In this document: positions 17,368 to 25,633 of the stretch, piece by piece
Numbering within the stretch: position 1 is the stretch's first letter
Layout: every line of letters begins with the position of its first letter
From: Clostridia bacterium
Lineage (GTDB): Bacteria > Bacillota > Clostridia > Oscillospirales > CAG-272
DNA: 64,000 nt
Assembly (NCBI GenBank): GCA_017483305.1
Contig: JAFULC010000022.1
Span: 27,170 to 91,169 of the forward strand
Reading direction: 5' to 3'
The notes under the pieces: generated by a model
What the model saw: only the letters and a program-made list of their open reading frames with translations
The model's database searches: none
What the model was told of the DNA's origin: nothing
Made by a program: the position numbers and the translations under genes

Positions 17368-18654
17368 ATGAGCATACTTTTTAAAAACGTTAATCTTACC
17401 GAGGGCTATGGCTTTGATTCCTCGGTCAATATTCTCGTCAAGGGCGACAGGATCGCTTACGTGGGGAAGGAGCTGCCAGGTGAGACTGCCGACAAGGTGA
17501 TCGAGGGCAACGGAAACCTCGTTATACCCGGATTTTACAATACTCACTGTCACAGCGCGATGACTCTTTTCAGAGGCTACGGTGACGATCTGCCCTTGCA
17601 GAGATGGCTCAACGAGAAGATCTTTCCCGCAGAGGAGAGGTTGACGGAGGAGAGCGTTTATTACGGCTCAATGGTCGCCATTGCCGAGATGATAAGAAAC
17701 GGCGTGGTTTCGTTCTCGGATATGTACTTTTTCCTTGACGAGACGGCGAGAGCGGTTGAGGAGAGCGGAATAAAGGCTAATCTGTCGCGCTCGATAGTTT
17801 CGTTCGATCCCGAGATCGACGTTCTTAACGACTCCAGAATAAACGAGGGAATCGACGTATTCGACCGCTGGCACGGAAGGGCTGACGGAAGAATAAAGAT
17901 CGATATGTCGCTTCACGCGGAGTATACCAACGTTGAAAAATGCTGCCGATACCTTGCCGAGCTTGCCAAGGAAAGAAATACCGGCTTGCAGATACACATA
18001 TCCGAGACCGCATCCGAGCACGACGCCTGCATTGAGCGTCACGGAGTGACTCCGACCGAGTTTTTTGACCGCGTCGGCGCGCTTGACGTTCCGCTTACTG
18101 CGGCGCATTGCGTTTGGGTGAGTGACGAGGATATTGCTCTGATGGCTCGCAAGGGTGTCAGCGTGGCGCACAATCCTGTCAGCAATCTCAAGCTTGGCAG
18201 CGGAATCATGCCCTTTAAGAAGATGATGGATGCAGGAGTCAACGTCACTCTCGGTACTGACGGAGCGGCATCCAACAACCGCCTGAGTGTGCTTCGCGAG
18301 CTTCAGTTTGCCACTTTGATACACAAGGGCAACGATCTTGATCCCTCGGTAACGCTTGCGGGAGAAATGATAAAGGTAGCCACTAAAAACGGCGCTATTG
18401 CGCAGGGCAGAGGCGATTGCGGCGAGATAAGGGTTGGAATGAAGGCCGACCTTCTGCTTATTGACATGAGCGCGATAAATAACATTCCCGCGTATAGCTT
18501 TGAGTCTGCAGTCTGCTACGCTATGACCGAGGAAAACATACTTATGACCGTTTGCGACGGTAACATACTTTACGAAGATCACGCATACACTACGATTGAT
18601 GAGGAGAGGCTCAAGAGCGAGGCTCGGAGAGTTATTTCTCACTATTTCGATTGA
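17368..18654 (+). CDS. mtaD: Amidohydrolase, MTA/SAH deaminase-like
   Basis: A 428-residue metal-dependent hydrolase of the TrzN/MtaD group, which deaminates 5'-methylthioadenosine or S-adenosylhomocysteine and related purines. It has an N-terminal beta sandwich, the metal motif HCH at residues 60-62 (NTHCHSAMTLFRGYGDDLPL), LHAEYTN, then QIHISETASE and AAHCVWVSDEDI with further metal histidines, and LGTDGAASNNRLSVLREL with the metal Asp. The MTLFRGYGDD region is typical of the adenosine-derivative deaminases. The start at 17368 is preferred over a TTG at 17341. The gene symbol is by family resemblance; the substrate is inferred. Confidence 0.85.
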   Translation: MSILFKNVNLTEGYGFDSSVNILVKGDRIAYVGKELPGETADKVIEGNGNLVIPGFYNTHCHSAMTLFRGYGDDLPLQRWLNEKIFPAEERLTEESVYYGSMVAIAEMIRNGVVSFSDMYFFLDETARAVEESGIKANLSRSIVSFDPEIDVLNDSRINEGIDVFDRWHGRADGRIKIDMSLHAEYTNVEKCCRYLAELAKERNTGLQIHISETASEHDACIERHGVTPTEFFDRVGALDVPLTAAHCVWVSDEDIALMARKGVSVAHNPVSNLKLGSGIMPFKKMMDAGVNVTLGTDGAASNNRLSVLRELQFATLIHKGNDLDPSVTLAGEMIKVATKNGAIAQGRGDCGEIRVGMKADLLLIDMSAINNIPAYSFESAVCYAMTEENILMTVCDGNILYEDHAYTTIDEERLKSEARRVISHYFD

Positions 18655-18667
18655 GTGAGGTGCTACG

Positions 18668-20266
18668 GTGACGGATAGGGGATCGGAAAGAAGGATCAGA
18701 GATAACGGTTTTATGTCGGGAGTTCTGGTGCTCTCGCTATCCGCCGTCATCGTAAAAATAATCGGACTTGTATATAAAATTCCCATGCTTAAGCTATTGG
18801 GCAGCGAAGGCATGGGATATTTCAATTCAGCTTACGAAATATACACTCTTTTTTGCATTGTCGCGACCACGGGTCTACCCGTTGCGATGTCGGTGATGAT
18901 ATCCTCGGGCAAGGGCGGTGCGGAGAGGATATTTCGTGTGGCTATGAGACTTTTTTTACTGCTCGGGGCGGTGGGATGCGCTATCATGATCGGTCTTGCG
19001 CGTCCGTTTTCCGAGTTTCTGGGAAGCGAAAAGACGGTTTTTTGCATTTTTGCCATTGCGCCGACTGTCTTTCTGATATGCTTATCAAGTGCTTACCGCG
19101 GCTTCTTTCAGGGGCACGGCAAAATGCTTCCTACAGCGATATCGCAGGTGATCGAGGCGCTTGGAAAGCTGATATTGGGGTTGATTTTCGCCTTTGTGGC
19201 TTTGTGGATGGGCGGATCGGTCGAGGTGGTTGCCGCGTTTGCGGTTCTTGGTCTTACGCTCGGAACGGCGGTGTCGGCTTTATATCTGATGGTGACCAAA
19301 AGGCTTTCGGGCGTAAAGGATCGAGATAAGTGTTGTGTGGATGGAGAAAGTGACCGAGCTCTTGCTTGGCAACTGATTCGGACGGCGGTGCCGATCACAC
19401 TTTCGGCGGCGGTGATCAGCCTGACGAAGGTAATTGATATGACTATGATACTGCGGAGGCTTCAGGATCTCGGATATACGAGCGAGCAGGCGTTTGCGGC
19501 TTACGGAAACTACACGACCTTGGCCTTGCCTCTGTTCAGTCTTGCGCCCGCGCTGATATCGTCGGTTGCGATGCCCCTGATCCCTTCGTTATCTAAGGCG
19601 GCAGCCGCGAAGGACGGGGGAGAGCAAAGGAGAGTGGTGACCGATGCGTTGCGGCTTACCTCGGTGATTTCTATGCCTATTGCGATCGGTCTGTCGCTTT
19701 TTTCGAGGCCAATATTGTCGCTTGTTTTCAGAGGTGAGGACGAGGCTATATTGCAGGTGACTCCGCTTCTTGCTATGCTTGGGCTTTCGGTAACGTCGGC
19801 TTGTCTCATTACGGTCAGTAACGCGATATTGCAGGCATACTCGAGGGCTTATATTCCGATAATTTCGATGGCGGTGGGGTCTGCTGTAAAGATCGCTTTG
19901 GCGTATTTTTTGATAGGAAACGAGGGCATTGGTATTCTCGGTGCGCCTATCAGCACTTTTTTCTGCGATCTGATAATAATTGCGGTGAATTTTCACTGCA
20001 TTGCAAGGGTCATGCCGAGGACTCCGTCGGTCAGCACCGTCTTTTTGATGCCGTTTTTGGCATCTGCCGTGGCGGTCATCCTTGCAAGAGTTGCATATAA
20101 TGCTTTGGAAATAAAATTTGGCGAGAGCGCGCTTTTATCGCTTGCTTGCATAGCGGTCGCGGCGCTTTTGTATCTGCCGCTGATATTTATATTCGGGGTG
20201 GCAAAAAAAGAGGAAATATCTGAGATCCCGATATTAAAGCGGCTTGGCTCGGGTAAAAATAAATAA
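18668..20266 (+). CDS. spoVB: Polysaccharide flippase-like protein, SpoVB family
   Basis: A 532-residue MOP/MATE-superfamily membrane protein with about 14 transmembrane segments. It opens with SGVLVLSLSAVIVKIIGLVYKIP, the classic SpoVB/MurJ-like start, and contains YRGFFQGHGKMLPTAISQVIE, diagnostic of the SpoVB group. It probably flips lipid-linked peptidoglycan precursor for the spore cortex, or another lipid-linked glycan. The start codon is GTG at 18668 with GAGTGAGG upstream. The order spoVB then a MazG protein then an S4 protein then yabP, yabQ and divIC follows Bacillus subtilis spoVB-yabN-yabO-yabP-yabQ-divIC, which supports the assignment. Confidence 0.9.
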   Translation: MTDRGSERRIRDNGFMSGVLVLSLSAVIVKIIGLVYKIPMLKLLGSEGMGYFNSAYEIYTLFCIVATTGLPVAMSVMISSGKGGAERIFRVAMRLFLLLGAVGCAIMIGLARPFSEFLGSEKTVFCIFAIAPTVFLICLSSAYRGFFQGHGKMLPTAISQVIEALGKLILGLIFAFVALWMGGSVEVVAAFAVLGLTLGTAVSALYLMVTKRLSGVKDRDKCCVDGESDRALAWQLIRTAVPITLSAAVISLTKVIDMTMILRRLQDLGYTSEQAFAAYGNYTTLALPLFSLAPALISSVAMPLIPSLSKAAAAKDGGEQRRVVTDALRLTSVISMPIAIGLSLFSRPILSLVFRGEDEAILQVTPLLAMLGLSVTSACLITVSNAILQAYSRAYIPIISMAVGSAVKIALAYFLIGNEGIGILGAPISTFFCDLIIIAVNFHCIARVMPRTPSVSTVFLMPFLASAVAVILARVAYNALEIKFGESALLSLACIAVAALLYLPLIFIFGVAKKEEISEIPILKRLGSGKNK

Positions 20267-20288
20267 ATATATAAAAGAGGAAGAAAAA

Positions 20289-21107
20289 ATGACACAGGAA
20301 GAAAGACAGCAGAACGTGGAGCGTCTGGTTAATCAGGAAAGATATGGCTTTGACGATCTTGTTACGGTGGTGCAGCTGCTTCGCGCGCCCGGAGGATGCC
20401 CTTGGGATATCGAGCAGACACACAAGAGCGTGAGAAAGGATTTTATTGAGGAGACCTACGAGGTGATCGAAGCAATTGACACCGAGGATCCCGTGCTTTT
20501 GCGCGAGGAGCTTGGAGACGTGCTTTTACAGGTTGCTTTTCACGCGCAGATAGAGGCAGAGCAGGGTAGCTTTGACGTTTATGACGTGGCAAACGATATT
20601 TGTGCGAAGTTGATTCACCGTCATCCTCACGTTTTCGGCGAGGTGCAGGTCAGCAACACTGAGGAGGTTCTTTCGAACTGGGACAAGATAAAGACCGTGG
20701 AAAAGCACAGAGATACGCTTACCGACAAGCTTCGCGCAATCCCTCCGATGCTTCCTGCGCTTATGCGCGCGCAAAAGGTGGGCAAGAAGGCTTCGTTTTT
20801 TGACTTCGGCACGGTAGAGGAGGTCTTTGACAAGCTATACGAGGAGATCGAGGAGGTCAGAGCGGCGATGAAGAGCGGCGATCAGAGTCAGGTCGACGAG
20901 GAGATCGGTGACCTTTTACTGACCGTTACAAGCCTTGCCAGAAAAGCACATACCGACTCTGAGGAGGCTTTGTCACGTGCGACAAACAAATTTATCGATC
21001 GTTTTGAAAAAGTGGAAAAAACTGTAAATTCCCAAGGAAAAAGCGTTGAAAATCTGACGATGAGCGAGCTTGACACGGTCTGGGATGAGATAAAACACGA
21101 AAATTGA
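20289..21107 (+). CDS. mazG: MazG family nucleotide pyrophosphohydrolase
   Basis: Hydrolyses non-canonical or excess nucleoside triphosphates to monophosphates (housecleaning). The 272 residues contain two MazG domains. The first, about residues 20-100, has RAPGGCPWDIEQTHKSV, EETYEVIEAID and REELGDVLLQVAFH, whose acidic residues bind magnesium. The second, from about 150 on, has EEIEEVRAAM and EEIGDLLLTVTSLAR. It corresponds to the C-terminal half of Bacillus YabN, here without the tetrapyrrole methylase-like N-terminal domain. The ATG at 20289 follows AAGAGGAAG; an earlier in-frame start lies inside spoVB. Confidence 0.93.
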   Translation: MTQEERQQNVERLVNQERYGFDDLVTVVQLLRAPGGCPWDIEQTHKSVRKDFIEETYEVIEAIDTEDPVLLREELGDVLLQVAFHAQIEAEQGSFDVYDVANDICAKLIHRHPHVFGEVQVSNTEEVLSNWDKIKTVEKHRDTLTDKLRAIPPMLPALMRAQKVGKKASFFDFGTVEEVFDKLYEEIEEVRAAMKSGDQSQVDEEIGDLLLTVTSLARKAHTDSEEALSRATNKFIDRFEKVEKTVNSQGKSVENLTMSELDTVWDEIKHEN

Positions 21108-21160
21108 TACGGGATAAGGCTTTTTTGATAAAAAATAGTGAATTTTTTTGAAAAAAGCTA

Positions 21161-21189
21161 TTGAAAAATAAAAAAAAGTATGGTATAAT
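21161..21189 (+). promoter_or_regulatory. Promoter of hup
   Basis: TTGAAA at 21161-21166 and TATAAT at 21184-21189, spacer 17, inside an A/T-rich block. The leader of about 97 bases ends in AAAGAGG before the ATG. Confidence 0.8.
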
Positions 21190-21286
21190 TAACTAAACAA
21201 AATAGTTGGAACGACGGTTTAAATGGTAATATTGCCTATGAGCCGCATCCAACGACAAAAAATAAAAAAGAAAGAGGTTCAACACT

Positions 21287-21562
21287 ATGAACAAATTACA
21301 GCTCACCGATGCAGTAGCTCAGAAGGCAGGCATTACAAAGAAGGATGCGGCAGAGGCAGTTAACGCTGTTCTCGAAGTTATCGCAGAGACCCTCGCAGCA
21401 GGCGGCGACATCAAGATCACCGGTTTCGGTGGATTTGAGGTTAAGACCCGTGCAGCAAGAACCGGTAGAAACCCCAAGACCGGCGAAGCAGTTGAGATCC
21501 CCGCTTCCAAGTACGTTGCATTCAGCGCAGGCAGCACCCTTAAGGACAAAGTCAACGGCTAA
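21287..21562 (+). CDS. hup: HU-family DNA-binding protein
   Basis: A 91-residue histone-like nucleoid protein that bends and compacts DNA. It shows the HU signature GFGGFEVKTRAARTGRNPKTGE in residues 46-67, including the beta-arm Arg-Asn-Pro that intercalates DNA, and the two N-terminal dimerisation helices. Codons are strongly biased to a few preferred ones, as expected of a highly expressed gene. It has its own promoter and its stop TAA shares its last A with the ATG of the S4-domain gene, so hup drives expression of the yabO-like gene and probably of the sporulation/division genes behind it. Confidence 0.96.
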   Translation: MNKLQLTDAVAQKAGITKKDAAEAVNAVLEVIAETLAAGGDIKITGFGGFEVKTRAARTGRNPKTGEAVEIPASKYVAFSAGSTLKDKVNG

Positions 21563-21804
21563 TGCGTCTTGATAAATATCTGAAGGTTTCAAGAATTATA
21601 AAGAGAAGGACGGTTGCCAACGACGCTTGCGATGCCGAGCACGTCACGGTCAACGGCAGACCTGCCAAGGCGTCTTACGACGTTAAGCAGGGCGACGTTA
21701 TCGAGGTCAGCTTCGGTCAGCGCACTCTTAAGGTCAGAGTTCTTGACGTGAAGGAGTATACGGCAAAGGCAGACGCCGCTTCGCTTTATGAGGTAATTGA
21801 ATAA
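21562..21804 (+). CDS. rqcP: S4-domain RNA-binding protein RqcP (YabO)
   Basis: An 80-residue protein consisting of one S4 RNA-binding domain (MRLDKYLKVSRIIKRRTVANDAC) with the VNGRPAKASYDVKQGD core. In Bacillus the equivalent gene, yabO, encodes RqcP, which works with RqcH to add C-terminal alanine tails to nascent chains on stalled 50S subunits. The same position between a MazG gene and yabP supports this assignment over the E. coli heat-shock protein Hsp15. Translation is coupled to hup by a one-base overlap. Confidence 0.88.
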   Translation: MRLDKYLKVSRIIKRRTVANDACDAEHVTVNGRPAKASYDVKQGDVIEVSFGQRTLKVRVLDVKEYTAKADAASLYEVIE

Positions 21805-21854
21805 TCGGAGAAGCTTCCGCATATATTTGTAAAAAATATATGCGGAGGTTTTTT

Positions 21855-22133
21855 ATGTCCGATAAGATTATAGAGAGTAAGGCTCACTCCTTTTTGTCGA
21901 GGGAGAGGGACGGAATAGACGTCAGCGGTGTGCTTGATGTGATCAGCTTTGATGAGAGCGGTGTTGTTATGGAGACCTCGTGCGGAAGCATGGCGGTCGA
22001 GGGTGAGGGGTTGCACGTGACCGTGCTCAATCTTGCCGACGGGATGGTGAATATTGACGGCAGGATCAGCGGAGTTTATTATTTTGACAACTCCCCGCAG
22101 GTAAAGCGCGGGCTTTTCGGTAAGAAGAAATGA
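21855..22133 (+). CDS. yabP: Sporulation protein YabP
   Basis: A 92-residue protein of the YabP/YqfC family, needed for spore cortex formation in Bacillus. It has the typical short beta-rich body with the DVSGVLDVISFDESGVVMET and DGRISGVYYF segments. GGAGG lies ten bases before the ATG at 21855; an in-frame ATG five codons earlier lies directly in the ribosome site and is rejected. Its stop overlaps the yabQ start (ATGA). The neighbourhood makes the assignment firm despite the short length. Confidence 0.9.
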   Translation: MSDKIIESKAHSFLSRERDGIDVSGVLDVISFDESGVVMETSCGSMAVEGEGLHVTVLNLADGMVNIDGRISGVYYFDNSPQVKRGLFGKKK

Positions 22134-22765
22134 TCGATCTTTCGCAGGAGGCTTTGATTGCGCTTCTGATAAAGTCGTTTTTGTCGGGCGTTGCGCTCGG
22201 CGTATTTTACGATCTTATCAGGGCGTTTAAGATGTTTTTCGGTGTCAGCTATACCCGACCGACAACGGATAGATCGGTTGCGGTGAGGGTGGTTGCTTAT
22301 GCGGTTACCTTTCTGACCGATATTTTGTTTTGGATTATCGTCGGTATCACGTCGGTACTTTTGATGTATAGCGTGGGTGGCGGTGTTTTTCGCGGACTTA
22401 CCTACGTTGGACTTATCGGCGGTATATTGCTTTACTATTTTTCGATAGGCAGGCTTATGCTTCGGGTCAGTGAGGCGGTTGTAAATTTTATCAAAAAGGC
22501 GCTTCGGCGCGTGGCGAGGATATTGGCGGTGCCGTTTGTTTGGATTGGCAAACGAGCAATTTTCTTATTTCACTTGACAATAGGCAAATTTATTGGTAAA
22601 ATAAAAGATAGAAGGGCGCGTAAAAAAGCGCGCGCGGAAATTGATCTTGTCGAGAAAGAAGCCCCTGACAGTGGCGGAAAGGAAGAGTTCGTTTATGTCG
22701 ACGGAAAGAACGGATATAAAAGAGACGGAAGGATCAGCTTCGGACGTGTCGGAAAAGAATCTTGA
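22130..22765 (+). CDS. yabQ: Spore cortex biosynthesis protein YabQ
   Basis: A 211-residue membrane protein with hydrophobic segments near residues 10-30, 48-70, 72-92 and 95-110, then a long basic cytosolic tail (IKDRRARKKARAEIDLVEKE). Bacillus YabQ localises to the forespore membrane and is required for cortex synthesis; the LSGVALGVFYDLIRAFK start is typical of the family. The gene overlaps yabP by four bases and its 3' end overlaps divIC by 71 bases under the chosen divIC start. The tail is longer and more charged than I would expect, so the C-terminal end may be lineage-specific. Confidence 0.85.
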   Translation: MIDLSQEALIALLIKSFLSGVALGVFYDLIRAFKMFFGVSYTRPTTDRSVAVRVVAYAVTFLTDILFWIIVGITSVLLMYSVGGGVFRGLTYVGLIGGILLYYFSIGRLMLRVSEAVVNFIKKALRRVARILAVPFVWIGKRAIFLFHLTIGKFIGKIKDRRARKKARAEIDLVEKEAPDSGGKEEFVYVDGKNGYKRDGRISFGRVGKES

Positions 22766-23066
22766 ACGGGCGGTTAAAAAGGGACTCTCGGCACCGTTTT
22801 CAAGGGTTCTTCTGAGATTGCTTCTATCGGTGCTGGTGATCGCGTCGATAACAGTTTTCGTTACGGGATTGATGAAGTACGACGAGCTGCAGCGAGAGAA
22901 GGAAACTCTTGAGAAGGAGAAGGAGGCGCTTGAGCTTGAGATCGAGGAGCTTCAGTATCTTCTCGATTGCCCTGTGGATTACGATTATATAATCCGCGTG
23001 GCGAGGGAAAAGCTCGGACTGCATTTGCCCGACGAGATCATATATTATACGGATCAGAATAAGTAA
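22695..23066 (+). CDS. divIC: Septum formation initiator, DivIC/FtsB-like
   Basis: A 123-residue bitopic division protein. It has a polar N-terminus, a transmembrane segment near residues 42-62 (LLRLLLSVLVIASITVFVTG), and then a coiled coil rich in Glu/Lys/Leu (QREKETLEKEKEALELEIEE) followed by the family's C-terminal DYDYIIRVAREKLGLHLPDE. Works with FtsL and DivIB in the divisome. The ATG at 22695 has GGAAAGGAAG upstream but gives a 71-base overlap with yabQ; a GTG at 22746 would shorten the overlap to 20 bases and is a real alternative. Its place behind yabQ matches Bacillus. Confidence 0.88.
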   Translation: MSTERTDIKETEGSASDVSEKNLERAVKKGLSAPFSRVLLRLLLSVLVIASITVFVTGLMKYDELQREKETLEKEKEALELEIEELQYLLDCPVDYDYIIRVAREKLGLHLPDEIIYYTDQNK

Positions 23067-23120
23067 AGGAAATTTTCATAAAGAATTTATGCCGCCATCA
23101 GCGGCAAAACGGAGGTAAAT

Positions 23121-24509
23121 ATGGGACTTATTAAAGCAGCATTGGGTGCAAGCGGCGGCGTTTTGGCAGATCAGTGGAAGGAATTCTTTTACTGTGATTC
23201 GCTTGAGGCAAACGTGCTTGTTGCCAAGGGTCAGAAGAGAGTGAGCCGCAAGCGCTCCTCTAACAAAAAGGGAGAAGAAAACATTATCTCGAACGGATCT
23301 GTCATTGCCGTTGCAGACGGTCAGTGCATGATGATCGTTGAGCAGGGAAAGGTAGTTGAGTTTTCTGCCGAGCCCGGTGAATTTACCTGGGACAGCTCCA
23401 CCGAGCCCAGCGTTTTCGCGGGCAGATTCGGTGCGGGTCTTGTTGCGAGCTTTAAGAATATGGGTAAGCGCTTTGGCTTCGGCGGTGACACAGCGAAGGA
23501 TCAGAGAGTTTATTATTTCAACACCAAGGAGCTTGTGGGCAACAAATACGGCACTGCAACTCCCGTGCCCTTCAGGGTAGTTGACAGAAATATCGGACTT
23601 GACGTGGATATTTCGATACGCTGTAACGGTGAGTATTCCTACCGTCTTTCCGACCCGATACTTTTCTACACGAACGTATGCGGCAACGTAGACGACGTGT
23701 ATACGAGAGACAGTATTGACAGTCAGCTCAAGAGCGAGCTTCTTACCGCGCTTCAGCCGACCTTTGCAAGAATTTCTGAGAAGGGAATCAGATATTCGGC
23801 GCTTCCCGGTCACACAAACGAGATCGCGGAGGCTCTCAACGAGATCCTTTCGTCTAAGTGGAGAGAGACTCGCGGAATTGAGATCGCGTCCTTTGGAGTT
23901 AACTCCGTGAGCGCGTCCAAGGAAGACGAGGATATGATCAAGGAGCTTCAGCAGAGAGCTATTATGCGCGATCCTACTATGGCGGCGGCAACTCTCGTCG
24001 GCGCGCAGGCAGACGCTATGAAGGCGGCGGCATCCAACTCCGGTGGAGCTATGACCGGATTTATGGGTATGAGTATGGCGCAGGGCGCGGGCGGAATGAA
24101 CGCGCAGAATCTCTTTGCTATGGGTCAGCAGAACACCGCTACACAGGGTGCTGCGGCTGACACGTGGAAGTGCACCTGCGGACAAGCTAACAGCGGCAAG
24201 TTCTGCGCTAACTGCGGTAGTGCTAAGCCTGCTCCCGTTGGCGCTTGGAAGTGTACTTGCGGAAGCGAGAACACTGGCAAGTTCTGTGCGAATTGCGGCG
24301 CGAAGAAGCCCGAGGAGGACGGCTGGACCTGTTCCTGCGGCAACGTAAACAAGGGTAAGTTCTGCTCTAACTGCGGAGCAAAGAAGCCTGCGGGTGAGCT
24401 TCTTTACCGTTGCGATAAATGCGGATGGGAGCCTGAGGATCCTAAAAATCCTCCGAAATTCTGCCCTGAATGCGGCGATCTTTTCAACGAGGGTGACATC
24501 AAGGCTTAA
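23121..24509 (+). CDS. SPFH-domain protein with C-terminal zinc ribbons (YdjI-like)
   Basis: A 462-residue protein. Residues 1-300 form an SPFH (band 7/stomatin) domain of the 'virion core protein' or YdjI type, beginning MGLIKAALGASGGVLADQWKE. Then comes a Met/Ala/Gly-rich hinge (about 310-345), three near-identical zinc ribbons from residue 349 on (pattern WKCTCG..N.GKFCANCG, each with CxC and CxxC knuckles), and a fourth rubredoxin-like CxxC...CxxC knuckle at the C-terminus. In Bacillus subtilis YdjI recruits YdjG, YdjH and PspA to membrane patches under envelope stress. The next two genes resemble YdjG and YdjH, so I infer a membrane-scaffold role. A GGAGG site precedes the ATG. Confidence 0.85.
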   Translation: MGLIKAALGASGGVLADQWKEFFYCDSLEANVLVAKGQKRVSRKRSSNKKGEENIISNGSVIAVADGQCMMIVEQGKVVEFSAEPGEFTWDSSTEPSVFAGRFGAGLVASFKNMGKRFGFGGDTAKDQRVYYFNTKELVGNKYGTATPVPFRVVDRNIGLDVDISIRCNGEYSYRLSDPILFYTNVCGNVDDVYTRDSIDSQLKSELLTALQPTFARISEKGIRYSALPGHTNEIAEALNEILSSKWRETRGIEIASFGVNSVSASKEDEDMIKELQQRAIMRDPTMAAATLVGAQADAMKAAASNSGGAMTGFMGMSMAQGAGGMNAQNLFAMGQQNTATQGAAADTWKCTCGQANSGKFCANCGSAKPAPVGAWKCTCGSENTGKFCANCGAKKPEEDGWTCSCGNVNKGKFCSNCGAKKPAGELLYRCDKCGWEPEDPKNPPKFCPECGDLFNEGDIKA

Positions 24510-24532
24510 GTGCTATTTCTTTGGAGGCAAAA

Positions 24533-25624
24533 GTGGCAACTATACTTGAATATAAATGTCCGTGTTGCGCGGGAGTAATTAATTTCGATTCCACGCGGCA
24601 GAAGATGAGATGCCAATACTGCGACACGGAATTTGACATTGAAACACTGGAGCAGTTCAACAGTGAGATGCCTGACGGTCAGGCCGATGCAGATCCCGAT
24701 TGGGAGTCGCTCGGCGAGGGCGAGAGATGGCAGGACGGAGAGGACTCGGGCGTTGGCGTTTATACCTGCTCGTCCTGCGGCGGTGAGATCGTGGGTGATG
24801 AGACGACGGCGGCGACGAGCTGTCCCTTCTGCGGAAGCTCTGTAATTCTGACGGGAAATCTCTTGGGTACGTACAAGCCCGACTACGTGATTCCTTTTAA
24901 GATCGACAAGGATGCGGCGAAGGCGGCTATGAAAAAGTTTCTTGAAAAAAAGCCGCTGCTACCCGATTCCTTTAAGACCGACAGCCGTATAGACTCGATA
25001 CAGGGCATGTACGTTCCTTTCTGGCTCTTTGACTGTGACGTCGATGCGGCGATCAAGTACCGCGCGACTCGCGTTACTCACTGGTCTGACAGTAACTACA
25101 ACTATCGCAAGACCGATCATTTTCTGCTTGTAAGAGCGGGAGATATTGCATTTGAAAGAGTGCCTGTGGACGGCTCGTCCAAGATGGACGACGCTTATAT
25201 GGAGTCGATCGAGCCTTACGACTACGGCGGACTTGAAAGCTTTTCGATGCCGTATCTCTCGGGATTTCTTGCCGACAAGTACGACGTTGACGAAAAGGAC
25301 AGTATTCCAAGAGCAAACGACAGAATAAGGAACAGCACGTACAATGCTTTTTCCTCGACTACGGTTGGATACACGACCTGCAGACCCGTGAACACTAATA
25401 TCAAGCTCAACGGCGGTGCGACGAAATATGCGCTTCTGCCCGTATGGGTGCTCAATACGAAGTATGAGGGCAAGATATATCCGTTCTGCATGAACGGTCA
25501 GACGGGCAAGTTTGTCGGTCAGTTACCCGTGGACAAGGCAAAGTGGTGGAAATGGTTTTTGGGTATCAGCGGAGCGTGTATGGCGATTGCAGGCGCGATC
25601 GCATCCCTCGTAATGTTTTTGTGA
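24533..25624 (+). CDS. Zinc-ribbon membrane protein (YdjG-like)
   Basis: A 363-residue protein with two zinc-ribbon modules in the first 100 residues (YKCPCCAGVINFD...MRCQYCDTEFD and YTCSSCGGEIV...CPFCGSS). A beta-rich central domain follows (PFKIDKDAAKAAMKKFLEKK, GMYVPFWLFDCDV), and one C-terminal transmembrane segment lies at about residues 340-360 (WFLGISGACMAIAGAIASLV). The family is often annotated as TFIIB-type zinc ribbon or DNA-replication related, without evidence. Start: GTG at 24533, since GGAGG lies seven bases upstream of it and overlaps a possible TTG at 24521. Tight spacing to the SPFH and TPM genes indicates one operon. Confidence 0.82.
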   Translation: MATILEYKCPCCAGVINFDSTRQKMRCQYCDTEFDIETLEQFNSEMPDGQADADPDWESLGEGERWQDGEDSGVGVYTCSSCGGEIVGDETTAATSCPFCGSSVILTGNLLGTYKPDYVIPFKIDKDAAKAAMKKFLEKKPLLPDSFKTDSRIDSIQGMYVPFWLFDCDVDAAIKYRATRVTHWSDSNYNYRKTDHFLLVRAGDIAFERVPVDGSSKMDDAYMESIEPYDYGGLESFSMPYLSGFLADKYDVDEKDSIPRANDRIRNSTYNAFSSTTVGYTTCRPVNTNIKLNGGATKYALLPVWVLNTKYEGKIYPFCMNGQTGKFVGQLPVDKAKWWKWFLGISGACMAIAGAIASLVMFL

Positions 25625-25633
25625 GGTGAGCGT

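Noticed and set aside
17668-18825. 385-codon minus-strand frame opposite the amidohydrolase
   Set aside because: The plus-strand gene has complete metal-binding motifs; the opposite frame has none and spans the gene boundary.
23076-24185. 369-codon minus-strand frame opposite the SPFH gene
   Set aside because: Shadow of a strongly biased gene; the SPFH and zinc-ribbon signatures on the plus strand are unambiguous.
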